Source of the DNA: Rhodopseudomonas palustris HaA2
GTDB lineage: Bacteria; Pseudomonadota; Alphaproteobacteria; Rhizobiales; Xanthobacteraceae
Assembly: GCF_000013365.1 (NCBI RefSeq)
Contig: NC_007778.1
Coordinates: forward strand, 3,162,001-3,226,000
Direction: 5' to 3'
DNA length: 64,000 nucleotides
Part shown: piece after piece, positions 32,195 through 42,604 of the stretch
How positions within the stretch are numbered: position 1 is the first letter of the stretch
Layout of the letters: every line of letters starts with the position of its first letter
Notes under the pieces: generated by a model
What the model was told of the DNA's origin: nothing
The model's input: the letters and a program-made list of their open reading frames with translations, nothing else
Databases searched by the model: none
Translations under genes and position numbers: made by a program

Positions 32195-32316
32195 ATCAGT
32201 CCTCCCGAGTGACTCCTTTCAGAACGGGACGCACGAAAAATAGACGAGCCGATCCGGCTTTCAAGTACCCGGTCAAAATTTTCCCGAACGGCAACTCACC
32301 CGCGTACCAAGGGGCT

Positions 32317-32344
32317 CTTGACACCGACTGCGCCGATCCCAAAT
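32317..32344 (+). promoter_or_regulatory. Possible heat-shock (RpoH-like) promoter for hsp20
   Basis: CTTGAC (32317-32322) followed after 15 bp by CCCAAAT (32338-32344) loosely fits the alphaproteobacterial RpoH pattern (CTTGAA then CYTATNT). It lies about 105 bp upstream of the hsp20 ATG. The match at -10 is poor, so this is tentative. Confidence 0.25.
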
Positions 32345-32450
32345 CGATCGGCGCGCCCGCGACGGCGCGGGTGCGCCTCGGACATCGGCGCGTAGTTCGG
32401 CGCTGATCGTTCGAGACTGGATGGATCAACACTGGAGTGAGGAGGCATCC

Positions 32451-32954
32451 ATGAACATGCGCGGCATGATCCCCTGGGGCCGGAACAACCAACCGCTGGC
32501 ACGGGCATTCGACAGCGATCCCTTCCTGTCGCTGCACCGCGAAATGAACCGTCTGTTCGACGACGTGTTCCGCGGCTTCGACGCGACGCCGGCGCTGTCG
32601 AACCGCTTGGCGGCCTTCGGCAACGCCTGGCCCAAGCTCGAAATCGCCGACACCGACAAGGAACTGAAAGTGGCGGCCGAGATCCCCGGCATGGAGGAGA
32701 AGGACATCGAGGTTCTGCTCGACGACGGCGCGCTCACGATCCGCGGCGAAAAGATCTCGACCACCGAGGACAAGACCAGGCAGTTCAGCGAGCACTTCTA
32801 CGGCAAGTTCGAACGCCGCATTCCGCTCGACGTCCCGGTCGCCGCCGACAAGGTCGCCGCGGCCTTCAAGAACGGCGTCCTTACGGTGACGCTGCCGAAA
32901 CTGGAACCGGTCCCGGGCACCTCGAAGCGGATTGCGATCCAGCCCGGCAAATAA
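32451..32954 (+). CDS. Hsp20 small heat-shock protein
   Basis: A 167-residue alpha-crystallin chaperone that holds unfolding proteins. The core runs from WPKLEIADTDKELKVAAEIPGMEEKDIEV (about residue 60) through GALTIRGEK to the signature AAFKNGVLTVTLPKL near residue 145. The C-terminal tail ends SKRIAIQPGK with an I-x-I-like anchor (RIAI). The ATG at 32451 has GGAGG six bases upstream; ten extra upstream codons are unlikely. It is divergent from the unknown protein. Confidence 0.93.
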   Translation: MNMRGMIPWGRNNQPLARAFDSDPFLSLHREMNRLFDDVFRGFDATPALSNRLAAFGNAWPKLEIADTDKELKVAAEIPGMEEKDIEVLLDDGALTIRGEKISTTEDKTRQFSEHFYGKFERRIPLDVPVAADKVAAAFKNGVLTVTLPKLEPVPGTSKRIAIQPGK

Positions 32955-33144
32955 GCCGGCAAGCAACGGTTAACTGTGCGACGTCGCGCCCGGGTGCGAA
33001 TGGCCGCACCCGGGACGGCGCTGGATGATCGTGACCCAAGATTTGTGACCCAAGAGGTAGGCGCGCAAACAGGACGTTAACAAGTCTGCGATGCAATCGG
33101 GCGCTCGCACATCCCGGCGGGCTTTCCGCAGGCTCGGACTTGTG

Positions 33145-33393
33145 ATGACCCAAGAACGACGATTTGCACGTGTCCGCCCGAGCGGGTTGGTATCAAGCTC
33201 GGCAAGCCTGATTGTCGGCCCCAAGCTTCCGGTGATCCCGTGTCGCATGGTGGATTACTCCGCCGGCGGCGCCTGCATCGAGCTGAACGCCGACGCGACG
33301 CTGCCGACGCGGTTCGAACTGCTGCACGGCGGCACCAAGAAGAAATGTAGGATGGTGTGGAAACGCGCCCGCCGGATCGGCGTCTCGTTCTGA
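33145..33393 (+). CDS. Single-domain PilZ protein
   Basis: An 82-residue protein that is almost only a PilZ domain, the cyclic-di-GMP receptor. The arginine motif is ERRFARVRPSG (residues 4-14) and the second motif is DYSAGGACIEL, the D/NxSxxG type. It ends at the barrel (MVWKRARRIGVSF). The start at 33145 is set by the motif position; the frame is open upstream. Three TGACCCAAG nonamers lie at and before the start. It is convergent with the MotB-like gene. Confidence 0.85.
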   Translation: MTQERRFARVRPSGLVSSSASLIVGPKLPVIPCRMVDYSAGGACIELNADATLPTRFELLHGGTKKKCRMVWKRARRIGVSF

Positions 33394-33425
33394 CGCGCGC
33401 CCGCGTCGACCCGACGAACCGGTGG

Positions 33426-34250
33426 TCAGGGAGCCATATCCGGTGGCAGCGGCGGACTCTCCCGCAGCAGGCTGATGGTCACCCGGCGGTTGGCGGCCAG
33501 CATCGGCGCTTCCGGAAACAGCGGCTCGCCGTCGCCCTTCCCCGCCACCGACATCACGCGGTTCGATGACAGCCCCTCGCGCTTCAGGATCTGACGTACC
33601 GCATTGGCGCGCCCGGTCGACAGGTCGAAGGAATCGTAGTCGCCATTGGCCGGCACCGCCGTCGCGGCGGTGTGACCGACGATATTGACCCGTAGCGAGG
33701 TGGCCCGCAGCGGCGCCGCGAGCTTTGCGATCAGCAAGCGGGTCCGCTCGTACGGCACCGAGGAGCCGTCCGCAAACATCGGCCTGCCGTCCTGATCGGT
33801 CAGTTCGAGATTGAGACCGGTCGGGGTCTCCTCGAACACCACGTTTTTCGACAGTTCGGACAGTTCGGGCACATCCTGCAGCGCCTGCCGGAGCGACGCC
33901 GACGCCAGCGCGAATTCGCGTTCGGCCTTGGCCTGCGCCGAACTGCCGGCGCCGCCGGCCTGATCCAGCGCGGCATTGTCGGTTTTGGCGACCCTGCCCT
34001 GAACCGGCGTCCCGTCGGTCTCGACCGCGCCGGAATAGCGCGCCTGATGCTGCACGCCGAAGGCGTCGCGCATCGAGCCGGCGACGATCTGAAGCTTTTT
34101 GACGTCCTGGGTCGAGTACGACACCAGCACGACGAAGAAGGCGACCAGAAGCCCCATCAAGTCGGCGAAGGAGACGTACCAGCCATGACCGGTGTGCTCA
34201 TCGTCGAGCTTCTTCTTGCTGCAGCCCTTCCCGGTCAGCATTGGCAACAT
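33426..34250 (-). CDS. Orphan MotB/OmpA-like protein
   Basis: A 274-residue protein with one N-terminal membrane helix, WYVSFADLMGLLVAFFVVLVSYST (residues 24-47). Asp30 is placed like the proton-binding Asp32 of MotB. A linker and an OmpA-like peptidoglycan-binding domain follow (about 145-260: LRVNIVGHTAATAV, LSTGRANAVRQIL, ANRRVTI). No MotA partner or flagellar gene is nearby. It may be a stator subunit whose partner lies elsewhere or a proton-channel relative with another job. Confidence 0.85.
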   Translation of the reverse strand: MLPMLTGKGCSKKKLDDEHTGHGWYVSFADLMGLLVAFFVVLVSYSTQDVKKLQIVAGSMRDAFGVQHQARYSGAVETDGTPVQGRVAKTDNAALDQAGGAGSSAQAKAEREFALASASLRQALQDVPELSELSKNVVFEETPTGLNLELTDQDGRPMFADGSSVPYERTRLLIAKLAAPLRATSLRVNIVGHTAATAVPANGDYDSFDLSTGRANAVRQILKREGLSSNRVMSVAGKGDGEPLFPEAPMLAANRRVTISLLRESPPLPPDMAP

Positions 34251-34513
34251 TCCGGTACGGTCAACGTGCCAATCGGCAGGTCACAGTCGAGGTGCATGAG
34301 CGGATCGCCGCTGATCGAATCGGACGGCGCGATCATCAGGCACTTCTGGAAAAAGTGATCGCGGCGCCGCCTGTGCTGTTCTAAACGGCACGCATGAAGA
34401 AACGGTTGTCGATCACAGCCAACTGATCCTTAACTCCCCGTCTTCGCGTCAAGGTCTCGTTCCGAATCGACCCCACCTCGCCATCGTTTCCCGCTCCTGC
34501 TAGGCCGTCTCAC

Positions 34514-35140
34514 ATGACAACCACTCTCACGCCCGGCGCGGCCGACGCGCTGTTGTTCGATCTCGGCCGCGTCGTGATCGACTTCGATCTCGCCCGCACG
34601 CTGAAAGCCTGGGCGGTCGAACTCGGCAGCGATCCGTCCGCGATGATGACGGCGCTGGCCCGCAACGACACCTTCCATCGCTATGAGACCGGTCACGTCA
34701 CCGACGCGGAGTTCTTCGCCGCGGTGCGCGAGGCGCTGCGGCTCGAACTGTCCGACGATCAGTTGCGCGAGGGCTGGAACGCGATCTTCATCGGCGAGAT
34801 GCCGGGCATCGCGCCGCTGCTCGAACGCGCCGCGCGGCATCTGCCGCTGTATGCGCTGTCCAACACCAATGACGCCCACATCGCGCATTTCTCGGAGCAT
34901 TTCGCCGAGCTGCTGAAACCGTTCCGCGAACTGTTCCTGTCGTCGCGGATCGGCATGCGCAAACCCAATGCGGCAGCCTATGATCATGTCGTCAGGGCGA
35001 TCGGCGTGCGGCCCGAGCGCATTGTGTTCTTCGACGATCTGGCGGAAAACATCGCGGCCGCGCGCGTGCGCGGGCTCCAGGCCGTGCATGTCCGCTCCAG
35101 CGCGGACGTGGCGCAGGCGCTGGATCAACTCGGGCTGTGA
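34514..35140 (+). CDS. HAD-IA family hydrolase (YihX-like)
   Basis: A 208-residue cytoplasmic phosphatase of the haloacid dehalogenase superfamily. Motif I is LLFDLGRVVIDFD with nucleophile Asp16; the second acid is replaced by Gly18, as in YihX-like sugar-phosphate phosphatases. Motif II is LYALSNTND, motif III contains the Lys of GMRKPNAAAY, and motif IV is IVFFDDLAENI. A helical cap lies between I and II. It is followed after 31 bp by the thioesterase gene. The substrate is unknown. Confidence 0.88.
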   Translation: MTTTLTPGAADALLFDLGRVVIDFDLARTLKAWAVELGSDPSAMMTALARNDTFHRYETGHVTDAEFFAAVREALRLELSDDQLREGWNAIFIGEMPGIAPLLERAARHLPLYALSNTNDAHIAHFSEHFAELLKPFRELFLSSRIGMRKPNAAAYDHVVRAIGVRPERIVFFDDLAENIAAARVRGLQAVHVRSSADVAQALDQLGL

Positions 35141-35171
35141 CGGCCCGCGCGAACGAGTACTGACAATTGCG

Positions 35172-35666
35172 ATGACCGGCGACGCCACCGACCTCGACTG
35201 GGACCACCCGAACCCGTTCACGCTGAGAATGGTGCCGGGAGAGGCCGACATCGACGGCCTCAACCACACCAATAATTCGGTCTATGTACGCTGGTGCGAC
35301 AGCGTCGGCTGGGCGCATTCCGAAGCGCTTGGTCTGGCGCTCGCCGACTGGCAGCGGATCGATCGCGCCATGGCGATCCGCCGCGGCGAATACGACTACC
35401 TGCTGCCGAGCCATCTGGGCGACGAACTGCTGCTCGGCACCTGGGTCTATGGCAGCGACGGCAAGCTCCTGATGGAGCGCCGCTTCCAGTTGATCCGGCT
35501 GCGCGACCGCGCCACCGTGATGCGCGGCCGCTGGCAGCTCGTCTGCATCGAACTATCGAGCGGCCGCCCGCGCCGCCTGCCGCCGGAATTTGCGCAGGTG
35601 TATCTGCCGGTGATGGTGCTGGCGAAGGATGACACCGGCGGTGCCGCCGCATCCGATCGCGCGTAA
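35172..35666 (+). CDS. Hotdog-fold acyl-CoA thioesterase
   Basis: A 164-residue protein of the 4-hydroxybenzoyl-CoA thioesterase/FadM type. The N-terminal motif GEADIDGLNHTNNSVYVRWCD (residues 23-43) holds the usual Asp/Asn and the N-x-x-Y-x-R-W stretch that forms the active-site helix. YDYLLPSHLGDELLLGTWV is the central strand region. The ATG at 35172 was chosen because family similarity begins there; the long upstream frame is the shadow of the HAD gene. It is probably coexpressed with the phosphatase. Confidence 0.85.
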   Translation: MTGDATDLDWDHPNPFTLRMVPGEADIDGLNHTNNSVYVRWCDSVGWAHSEALGLALADWQRIDRAMAIRRGEYDYLLPSHLGDELLLGTWVYGSDGKLLMERRFQLIRLRDRATVMRGRWQLVCIELSSGRPRRLPPEFAQVYLPVMVLAKDDTGGAAASDRA

Positions 35667-35675
35667 CGGCGCGGC

Positions 35676-36026
35676 CTATTGCGCCGGCGGCGTCCGGCAA
35701 TCCATCGAATACACCAGTTCGCCCCGAGCGGTACGGCCGATCGGCTGGCACGGCACATAGGCGCGGGCGGCAGCCGGTGCGGCTGCAGACGGCGCCGTTG
35801 CGGCGGCAGGCGGGGCCGCTGGCGCCGTTGCCTGCGCGGCCGGAGCAGCCGGCGCGACGGGTGCCGCCGTCTCAGGCGCGCTCACGGGCGGCGGCGCGTA
35901 ATCCGGATTGGCGGACGGCATCCAGCCGCGACTCCAGTCGTGCCGGATCGCATAGGTGGTTCCGAACGCAATCAACCCGATCACGCCGACGATCCGCAGC
36001 AGCCATTTCGCAAAGTCGTCGCCCAT
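35676..36026 (-). CDS. Small membrane-anchored Pro/Ala-rich protein
   Basis: A 116-residue protein with one N-terminal membrane helix (LLRIVGVIGLIAFGTTYAI, residues 9-27) and a long Ala/Pro linker (about 45-87). The small C-terminal segment has two cysteines (VPCQPIG and SMDCRTPP) that could form a disulphide in the periplasm. GGAG lies about seven bases before the ATG. I do not recognise the family. It is convergent with the thioesterase gene and divergent from moeA. Confidence 0.65.
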   Translation of the reverse strand: MGDDFAKWLLRIVGVIGLIAFGTTYAIRHDWSRGWMPSANPDYAPPPVSAPETAAPVAPAAPAAQATAPAAPPAAATAPSAAAPAAARAYVPCQPIGRTARGELVYSMDCRTPPAQ

Positions 36027-36257
36027 CTGCGCACTCCAAGCTGTCCGCCGGACCCAAACCTCTCCGACCTTCCCGTCCTACCGCTCGCGCTGCAGTTCCC
36101 ACAATTAGGATTTCGTTTGAACCACGCGGCAGCGGGGCCGGCGGACCACGCTGAGGATCTTGCGCAAGCGTCGCGAGGCACCTAAAGCCGTTTTCATGAC
36201 ACGCCACCCTCGCCTTGCCGGACCGGATCGGTCCGCCGCCAGCCCCGGAGCGAACCG

Positions 36258-37469
36258 ATGGCGCTGATGCCGGTCGCTGATGCCCTTGCCGCCGTGCTGG
36301 ATGGCGCCGCCGGGCTGCCCGAGGAGATGGTGGCGCTCGACGACGCACATGGCCGCGTGCTGGCGCGCGACCTGGCGGCGCTGCGGACGCAGCCGCCGCA
36401 GCCGATGTCGGCGATGGACGGCTATGCGGTGCGCGCTGCCGATGTCGCGGTTGCGCCGGCGCGCCTCACCGTAATCGGCGAGATCGCCGCGGGTCGGCCG
36501 GCCGAGCAATCGATCGGCCCGGGGCAAGCGCTGCGGATCTTCACCGGCGGCGTGATCCCCGACGGCGCCGATACCGTGGTGATCCAGGAAGACACGGTCC
36601 GCGATAGCGATCAGGTGACGGTTACCGAAGCCACCCGGCCCGGCCGCCACATCCGCCCCGCCGGGATCGACTTCACCGCCGGCGAAGTGTTGCTGCGCGC
36701 GGGCGATCGGCTCAGCGACCGCGACCTCGCACTCGCCGCCGGCATGAACCACCCCATGCTGCCGGTGCATCGCCGGCCGCGCGTCGCCATGCTCGCCACC
36801 GGCGACGAGCTGGTGATGCCGGGCGCGGCACTCGGCCCCGGCCAGATCGTCTATTCCAACGGCTATGCGCTGCGGGCCTTGGCGCGCAGCGAGGGCGCCG
36901 AGGTGATCGACCTCGGCATCGCCGCCGATACCATCGAGGCCACCCGCGCGGCGATCGCGCGTGCGCGCGACCTCGGGGTCGACCTGCTGGTCACCACTGG
37001 CGGCGCCTCGGCCGGGGACCACGATCTGGTCAAGTCGTCGCTGGAAGCCGAGGGCACCGACATTGCGTTCTGGAAGATCGCGATGCGGCCGGGCAAGCCG
37101 ATGATGCACGGCCGGCTCGGCCCGATGCGGGTGATCGGCCTGCCCGGCAATCCGGTATCCTCCTATGTCTGCGCCTTCCTGTTCATGGTGCCGCTGATCC
37201 GGGCGCTTTGCGGGATCCGCGAATCGATGCACCGCCGCCAGCCGGCGCTGCTCGGCGCCGCCCTTACCGCCAACGACCAGCGCGAGGACTATCTGCGCGC
37301 CCGTCTGGCGCTGCGCGACGACGGACAATGGCTGGCGACGCCGGTCGACCGCCAGGATTCGTCGCTGCTGGCGCGGCTATCTGCAGCGCAGGCGCTGATC
37401 GTTCGCCCGCCGTTCGCGCCGGCGGCCGCGGCTGGCTCGCAATGTCTCATCCTTAAGCTTCCGGAATAG
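36258..37469 (+). CDS. moeA: Molybdopterin molybdotransferase MoeA
   Basis: A 403-residue enzyme inserting molybdate into adenylylated molybdopterin. Conserved parts are PQPMSAMDGYAVRA (residues 47-60), IFTGGVIPDGADTVVIQED, VAMLATGDEL, TTGGASAGDHDLV, WKIAMRPGKPMMHG and GLPGNPVSS. GGAG lies eight bases before the ATG. In related genomes it usually follows moaC directly; here about 7 kb lies between. LexA follows in the same direction. Confidence 0.96.
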   Translation: MALMPVADALAAVLDGAAGLPEEMVALDDAHGRVLARDLAALRTQPPQPMSAMDGYAVRAADVAVAPARLTVIGEIAAGRPAEQSIGPGQALRIFTGGVIPDGADTVVIQEDTVRDSDQVTVTEATRPGRHIRPAGIDFTAGEVLLRAGDRLSDRDLALAAGMNHPMLPVHRRPRVAMLATGDELVMPGAALGPGQIVYSNGYALRALARSEGAEVIDLGIAADTIEATRAAIARARDLGVDLLVTTGGASAGDHDLVKSSLEAEGTDIAFWKIAMRPGKPMMHGRLGPMRVIGLPGNPVSSYVCAFLFMVPLIRALCGIRESMHRRQPALLGAALTANDQREDYLRARLALRDDGQWLATPVDRQDSSLLARLSAAQALIVRPPFAPAAAAGSQCLILKLPE

Positions 37470-37503
37470 CGATCTGCGCATTTGTTGACCTCAAATTAAG
37501 AGG

Positions 37504-37530
37504 TTGCGGAACACATACTGAACATATAGT
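37504..37530 (+). promoter_or_regulatory. lexA promoter with alphaproteobacterial SOS box
   Basis: GAAC (37509-37512), seven bases, GAAC (37520-37523) is an exact copy of the alphaproteobacterial LexA operator (direct repeat GAAC-N7-GAAC, seen as GTTC-N7-GTTC on the other strand). It overlaps the spacer of a possible promoter, TTGCGG (37504-37509) and TATAGT (37525-37530). A weaker second site, GTTC-N7-GTTT, lies at 37535-37549. LexA would thus repress its own gene. Confidence 0.8.
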
Positions 37531-37643
37531 GTCCGTTCATGATTTGTTTCGAGTAGTTGCGCCTCGCCCGACTGTCTTCATGGCGCGATGAACGGACGGC
37601 ACGACGACACGGCGATCGTCGCCAGACGTGGGGAATGATCGAG

Positions 37644-38348
37644 ATGCTGACGCGTAAACAATTCGAGCTTCTGAAATTCATCAACGAGCGGCTGAAAGAA
37701 GCCGGCGTTCCCCCCTCGTTCGACGAGATGAAGGATGCGCTCGACCTGCGTTCCAAATCGGGCATTCACCGCCTGATCACGGCGCTGGAAGAGCGTGGCT
37801 TCATCCGCCGCCTGCCCAACCGCGCCCGTGCCATCGAGGTGATCAAGCTGCCCGACCTCGGCGGCAATAGCGGCGCTCGCCGCGGTTTCACCCCCAGCGT
37901 GATCGAAGGCAATCTCGGCAAGGTGCGGCCGCCGAGCCCGCAGCATGCCGAAGACGACTCCGATCGCAACGTCGCGGTGCCGGTGATGGGCCGGATCGCC
38001 GCCGGCACGCCGATCGAGGCGCTGCAGACCCGCAGTCACACCATCAGCGTGCCGCCGGACATGCTCGGTTCCGGCGAGCACTACGCGCTCGAAGTGCGCG
38101 GCGATTCGATGATGGATGCCGGCATCCTCGACGGCGACATGGCGCTGATCCAGCGCAACGAGAGCGCCGACACCGGCGACATCGTGGTGGCGCTGATCGA
38201 CGAGGAGGAAGCGACGCTGAAGCGCTTCCGCCGCCGCGGCGCATCGATCGCGCTGGAGCCTGCCAATTCCGCCTACGAGGTCCGTATCCTGCCGCCCAAC
38301 CGGGTGCGGATCCAGGGCAAGCTGATCGGTCTGTATCGCAAATACTGA
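37644..38348 (+). CDS. lexA: SOS repressor LexA
   Basis: A 234-residue repressor of DNA-damage genes that cleaves itself when RecA is activated. The N-terminal winged helix includes [17 protein letters not shown] and [22 protein letters not shown]. The cleavage site is Ala120-Gly121 in GRIAAGTP. The serine/lysine dyad is Ser155 ([10 protein letters not shown]) and Lys193 (EATLKRF). The ATG at 37644 is the conserved start; the open frame extends upstream without family similarity. It is autoregulated through the upstream operator. Confidence 0.97.
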   Translation: MLTRKQFELLKFINERLKEAGVPPSFDEMKDALDLRSKSGIHRLITALEERGFIRRLPNRARAIEVIKLPDLGGNSGARRGFTPSVIEGNLGKVRPPSPQHAEDDSDRNVAVPVMGRIAAGTPIEALQTRSHTISVPPDMLGSGEHYALEVRGDSMMDAGILDGDMALIQRNESADTGDIVVALIDEEEATLKRFRRRGASIALEPANSAYEVRILPPNRVRIQGKLIGLYRKY

Positions 38349-38376
38349 GCCACGCGCCTTACTGAGCCACGCGCCG
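38343..38376. repeat. 17-bp tandem duplication over the lexA stop
   Basis: TACTGAGCCACGCGCCT (38343-38359) is repeated directly at 38360-38376 with only the last base changed. The unit contains the lexA TGA, so a second TGA lies 17 bp on, in another frame. It lies in the 41-bp gap before the convergent comEC end. Confidence 0.85.
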
Positions 38377-38389
38377 TCACGCCGCGGGC

Positions 38390-40684
38390 TCAGTCCTCGT
38401 CGTGCTGATCCAACGGCGCCGGCGTGGCATCGACCGGTGCGGGACGTGGACCCGCCCGCTGCGGCGGCGCGACGCCCGGCGGATCCCCGGCGGCAACGGC
38501 CGGCGCGGGCAACCACGGCCGGTCGCGCGCTATCGGCCGAACCGCCTCGGTCACGAATTCGCCGTCCCCGGCTGGATGTCGCCGCAGCGCCAGCGCGGCG
38601 CTGCCCGCGAGCATCTCCGTGCTGATCAGACGCGCCGCGCAGTCCGGCGGCGGCTGCGCCAGCGCTATGACCAATTTTGCGCGCGCGCAATCATCACCGA
38701 TGCCATCGGCGCGGAACGACAGCGCCACCAACCCGCCATCAGCCAGCGCCGCGACGCAGCCATCGGCGTCGCACGACACCCCCTCGCGCAGCGAGGCCGC
38801 ATCGACCGCACGAGGGTCGGCGTCGGCAGCCAGCCACTGCTTGACCCTGAAACTGTCGCCGCCGCTCTGCATCAGCCGCAGCCGGCCATCGGGCCCGCGC
38901 AGCGCGACCTGCCGGCCGTCGCCGGCGATCAGGATGTCCGGTTGCGGCGTCAGCAGCGCCCAGCCGGTTGCAAACGCCAGCAATGCCAGCCCGCCATAGC
39001 GCAGCGGCGTGCGCAACAGCCCGAGCAGGACGATGCCGAGCGACGCCAGCAGCAGCGGCCCGGTGCCGAACGCCGCGATCCGCCCGATTGCGCCCGGCAA
39101 CGCCGCCACCCACAGCGCCACCACGATCATCCAGTCGATGCCGATCTCCATGATACGCCAGAACACCCCGTCGAGGCCGAACGGCATTGCCGCCAGCCCG
39201 AGCAGGCCCGCCGGCATCACCACGACCGACACGACGGGCATCGCCAGCAGATTGGCGATCACCCCATAGGGCGTGACGCGGTGGAAGTGATAGGCCGCAT
39301 AGGGCGTGGTCGCGAGCCCCGCGACCAGCGACGCCAGCGCCAGCATCGCGATCTCGCGGCCGCCCCACAGCGCCGCGCGCGCCGTCGTCGAACTGTCTGC
39401 TGTCGCGAACAGCGCCGGCATGCCGATCTGCACCAATGCGACCAACCCCAGCGTCGCCGCGAACGACATCTGGAAGCTCGGATGCACCAGCGCTTCCGGC
39501 GCGATCAGCAGCACCACCAAAGCGGCGATCGCCAACGTGCGAAACGTGATGGCGCGGCGATCGACCATCACCGCCACCAGTACCACGGCCGTCATCAGGA
39601 ACGAGCGCTGGGTCGCGACTTCGGCGCCGGACAGCAGCAGATAGAACGCAGCGGCGGCGAGCGCCGCGGCAGCCGCGACCTTCTTGATCGGAAACGTCAC
39701 CGTCAGCGCCGGGATCAGCGCCAGAGCCGCGCGCACCGCAAAGAACACCACCCCGGCCACCACCGCCATGTGATAGCCGGAGATCGACAGCACGTGGCCG
39801 AGCCCGGAGACGAACATCGCGTCGTTGACCGGCGTCGAGATCGCGTCGCGTCGGCCGGTGATCAGCGCGGTGGCGATCGCGCGCTGGTCGCCGTCGAGCG
39901 CGAGACGGATCCGCGCGTCGATCGCATCGCGCAACCCCTGCATGATCGCCGCATAGCGCAACCGCCAGCCGCCATCGGCCGGCGGGTCCTGCGTGGTGAT
40001 CGCGCCGAGCACAAAGCCCGAGGCGGCGATGCCCTGGAAATACAGATCGCGGCCGAAATCGTAAGCGCCCGGCCGCAGCGGCGACAGCGGCGGCAGCAGC
40101 CGCGCCTTCAACGCCACGAAGCTGCCGACAGAAGGCGCAGCGCCCTTGCGCACCGACACCCGCACGCGATGCAAGGCGGGCGCGCGGCCAGCCGTGTCCA
40201 TCTCGGTGACGCGCAGCACGAAGCGGTCGGTGCGCTCGCGCTCCTCGCGGGCCTCGACGAACCCCTTGAGCGTCGCCGCCTGCACCGGCTTGGCCAGCAC
40301 CGGATGCGCGATCCGCTGCGCTTTCAATGCGACGGTGGCGAATCCGGCGGCGAAGGCGGTGATCAGCACCGCGAGCGGAAATGCCCGATTTCGCCGCAAC
40401 AGAAACCCAGCCACGCCGAACGCCACCGCAGCGAGACAGGCCACCCAGGCTACCGGCTCGTGGTCGGCCGCGAAATACAGCGCGATCCCGCCGCCGAACG
40501 CGATCGGCACGAACGGCAGCAGCCGGCCCGGCCCGGCTTCGGCGCGGACCCATTGACGGAGTGTCTCGACCAACGCCGGCCAGAAGGATGCACCCCACGG
40601 CGCCAGCACACCGGCCGGCGACGCGACGCGCGTCGGCCAGGTCCGTGCCTTGGTCCGTGCTCTGGCTCGATCGCCCCGCTCCAC
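38390..40684 (-). CDS. comEC: ComEC/Rec2-like DNA uptake channel
   Basis: A 764-residue polytopic membrane protein. Hydrophobic N-terminal segments and an OB-like domain (about 135-235) lead to the competence domain. The hallmark GHVLSISGYHM is at residues 296-306 and many helices follow to about 590. It is the likely channel for single-stranded DNA. The C-terminal 170 residues have no HxHxDH metallo-beta-lactamase motif, so the nuclease-like domain of Gram-positive ComEC is missing or degenerate. The start is a GTG at 40684 and may be further downstream. It is convergent with lexA. Confidence 0.88.
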   Translation of the reverse strand: MERGDRARARTKARTWPTRVASPAGVLAPWGASFWPALVETLRQWVRAEAGPGRLLPFVPIAFGGGIALYFAADHEPVAWVACLAAVAFGVAGFLLRRNRAFPLAVLITAFAAGFATVALKAQRIAHPVLAKPVQAATLKGFVEAREERERTDRFVLRVTEMDTAGRAPALHRVRVSVRKGAAPSVGSFVALKARLLPPLSPLRPGAYDFGRDLYFQGIAASGFVLGAITTQDPPADGGWRLRYAAIMQGLRDAIDARIRLALDGDQRAIATALITGRRDAISTPVNDAMFVSGLGHVLSISGYHMAVVAGVVFFAVRAALALIPALTVTFPIKKVAAAAALAAAAFYLLLSGAEVATQRSFLMTAVVLVAVMVDRRAITFRTLAIAALVVLLIAPEALVHPSFQMSFAATLGLVALVQIGMPALFATADSSTTARAALWGGREIAMLALASLVAGLATTPYAAYHFHRVTPYGVIANLLAMPVVSVVVMPAGLLGLAAMPFGLDGVFWRIMEIGIDWMIVVALWVAALPGAIGRIAAFGTGPLLLASLGIVLLGLLRTPLRYGGLALLAFATGWALLTPQPDILIAGDGRQVALRGPDGRLRLMQSGGDSFRVKQWLAADADPRAVDAASLREGVSCDADGCVAALADGGLVALSFRADGIGDDCARAKLVIALAQPPPDCAARLISTEMLAGSAALALRRHPAGDGEFVTEAVRPIARDRPWLPAPAVAAGDPPGVAPPQRAGPRPAPVDATPAPLDQHDED

Positions 40685-40761
40685 GGCGCCCGCCCCTCAA
40701 ACAGCGCGGCGCCAAGACTGGAGCAGATCAGCATCGCCGGCAACAATCGCCGGCGGAAGCG

Positions 40762-42447
<1,686 letters not shown>

Positions 42448-42604
42448 GAATTGATCTTTCTGCCGTATCGGAACCCGAGGCGGTATCTGCCAAATCCGGG
42501 GGCCCGCGCCAACCCCCGAAGGCTGCGCGGACCACTTTAGTTATGCGCCGATCCTGCTATACACCCTCCGCGCCGCTCCGGCGCGCTTCCAATCCCAGTT
42601 GAGA

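Noticed and set aside
32345-32450. A ROSE-type RNA thermometer before hsp20
   Set aside because: The expected UUGCU-type element near the ribosome-binding site was not found.
34968-35171. A long N-terminal extension of the thioesterase
   Set aside because: It is the shadow of the HAD gene; hotdog similarity begins at 35172.
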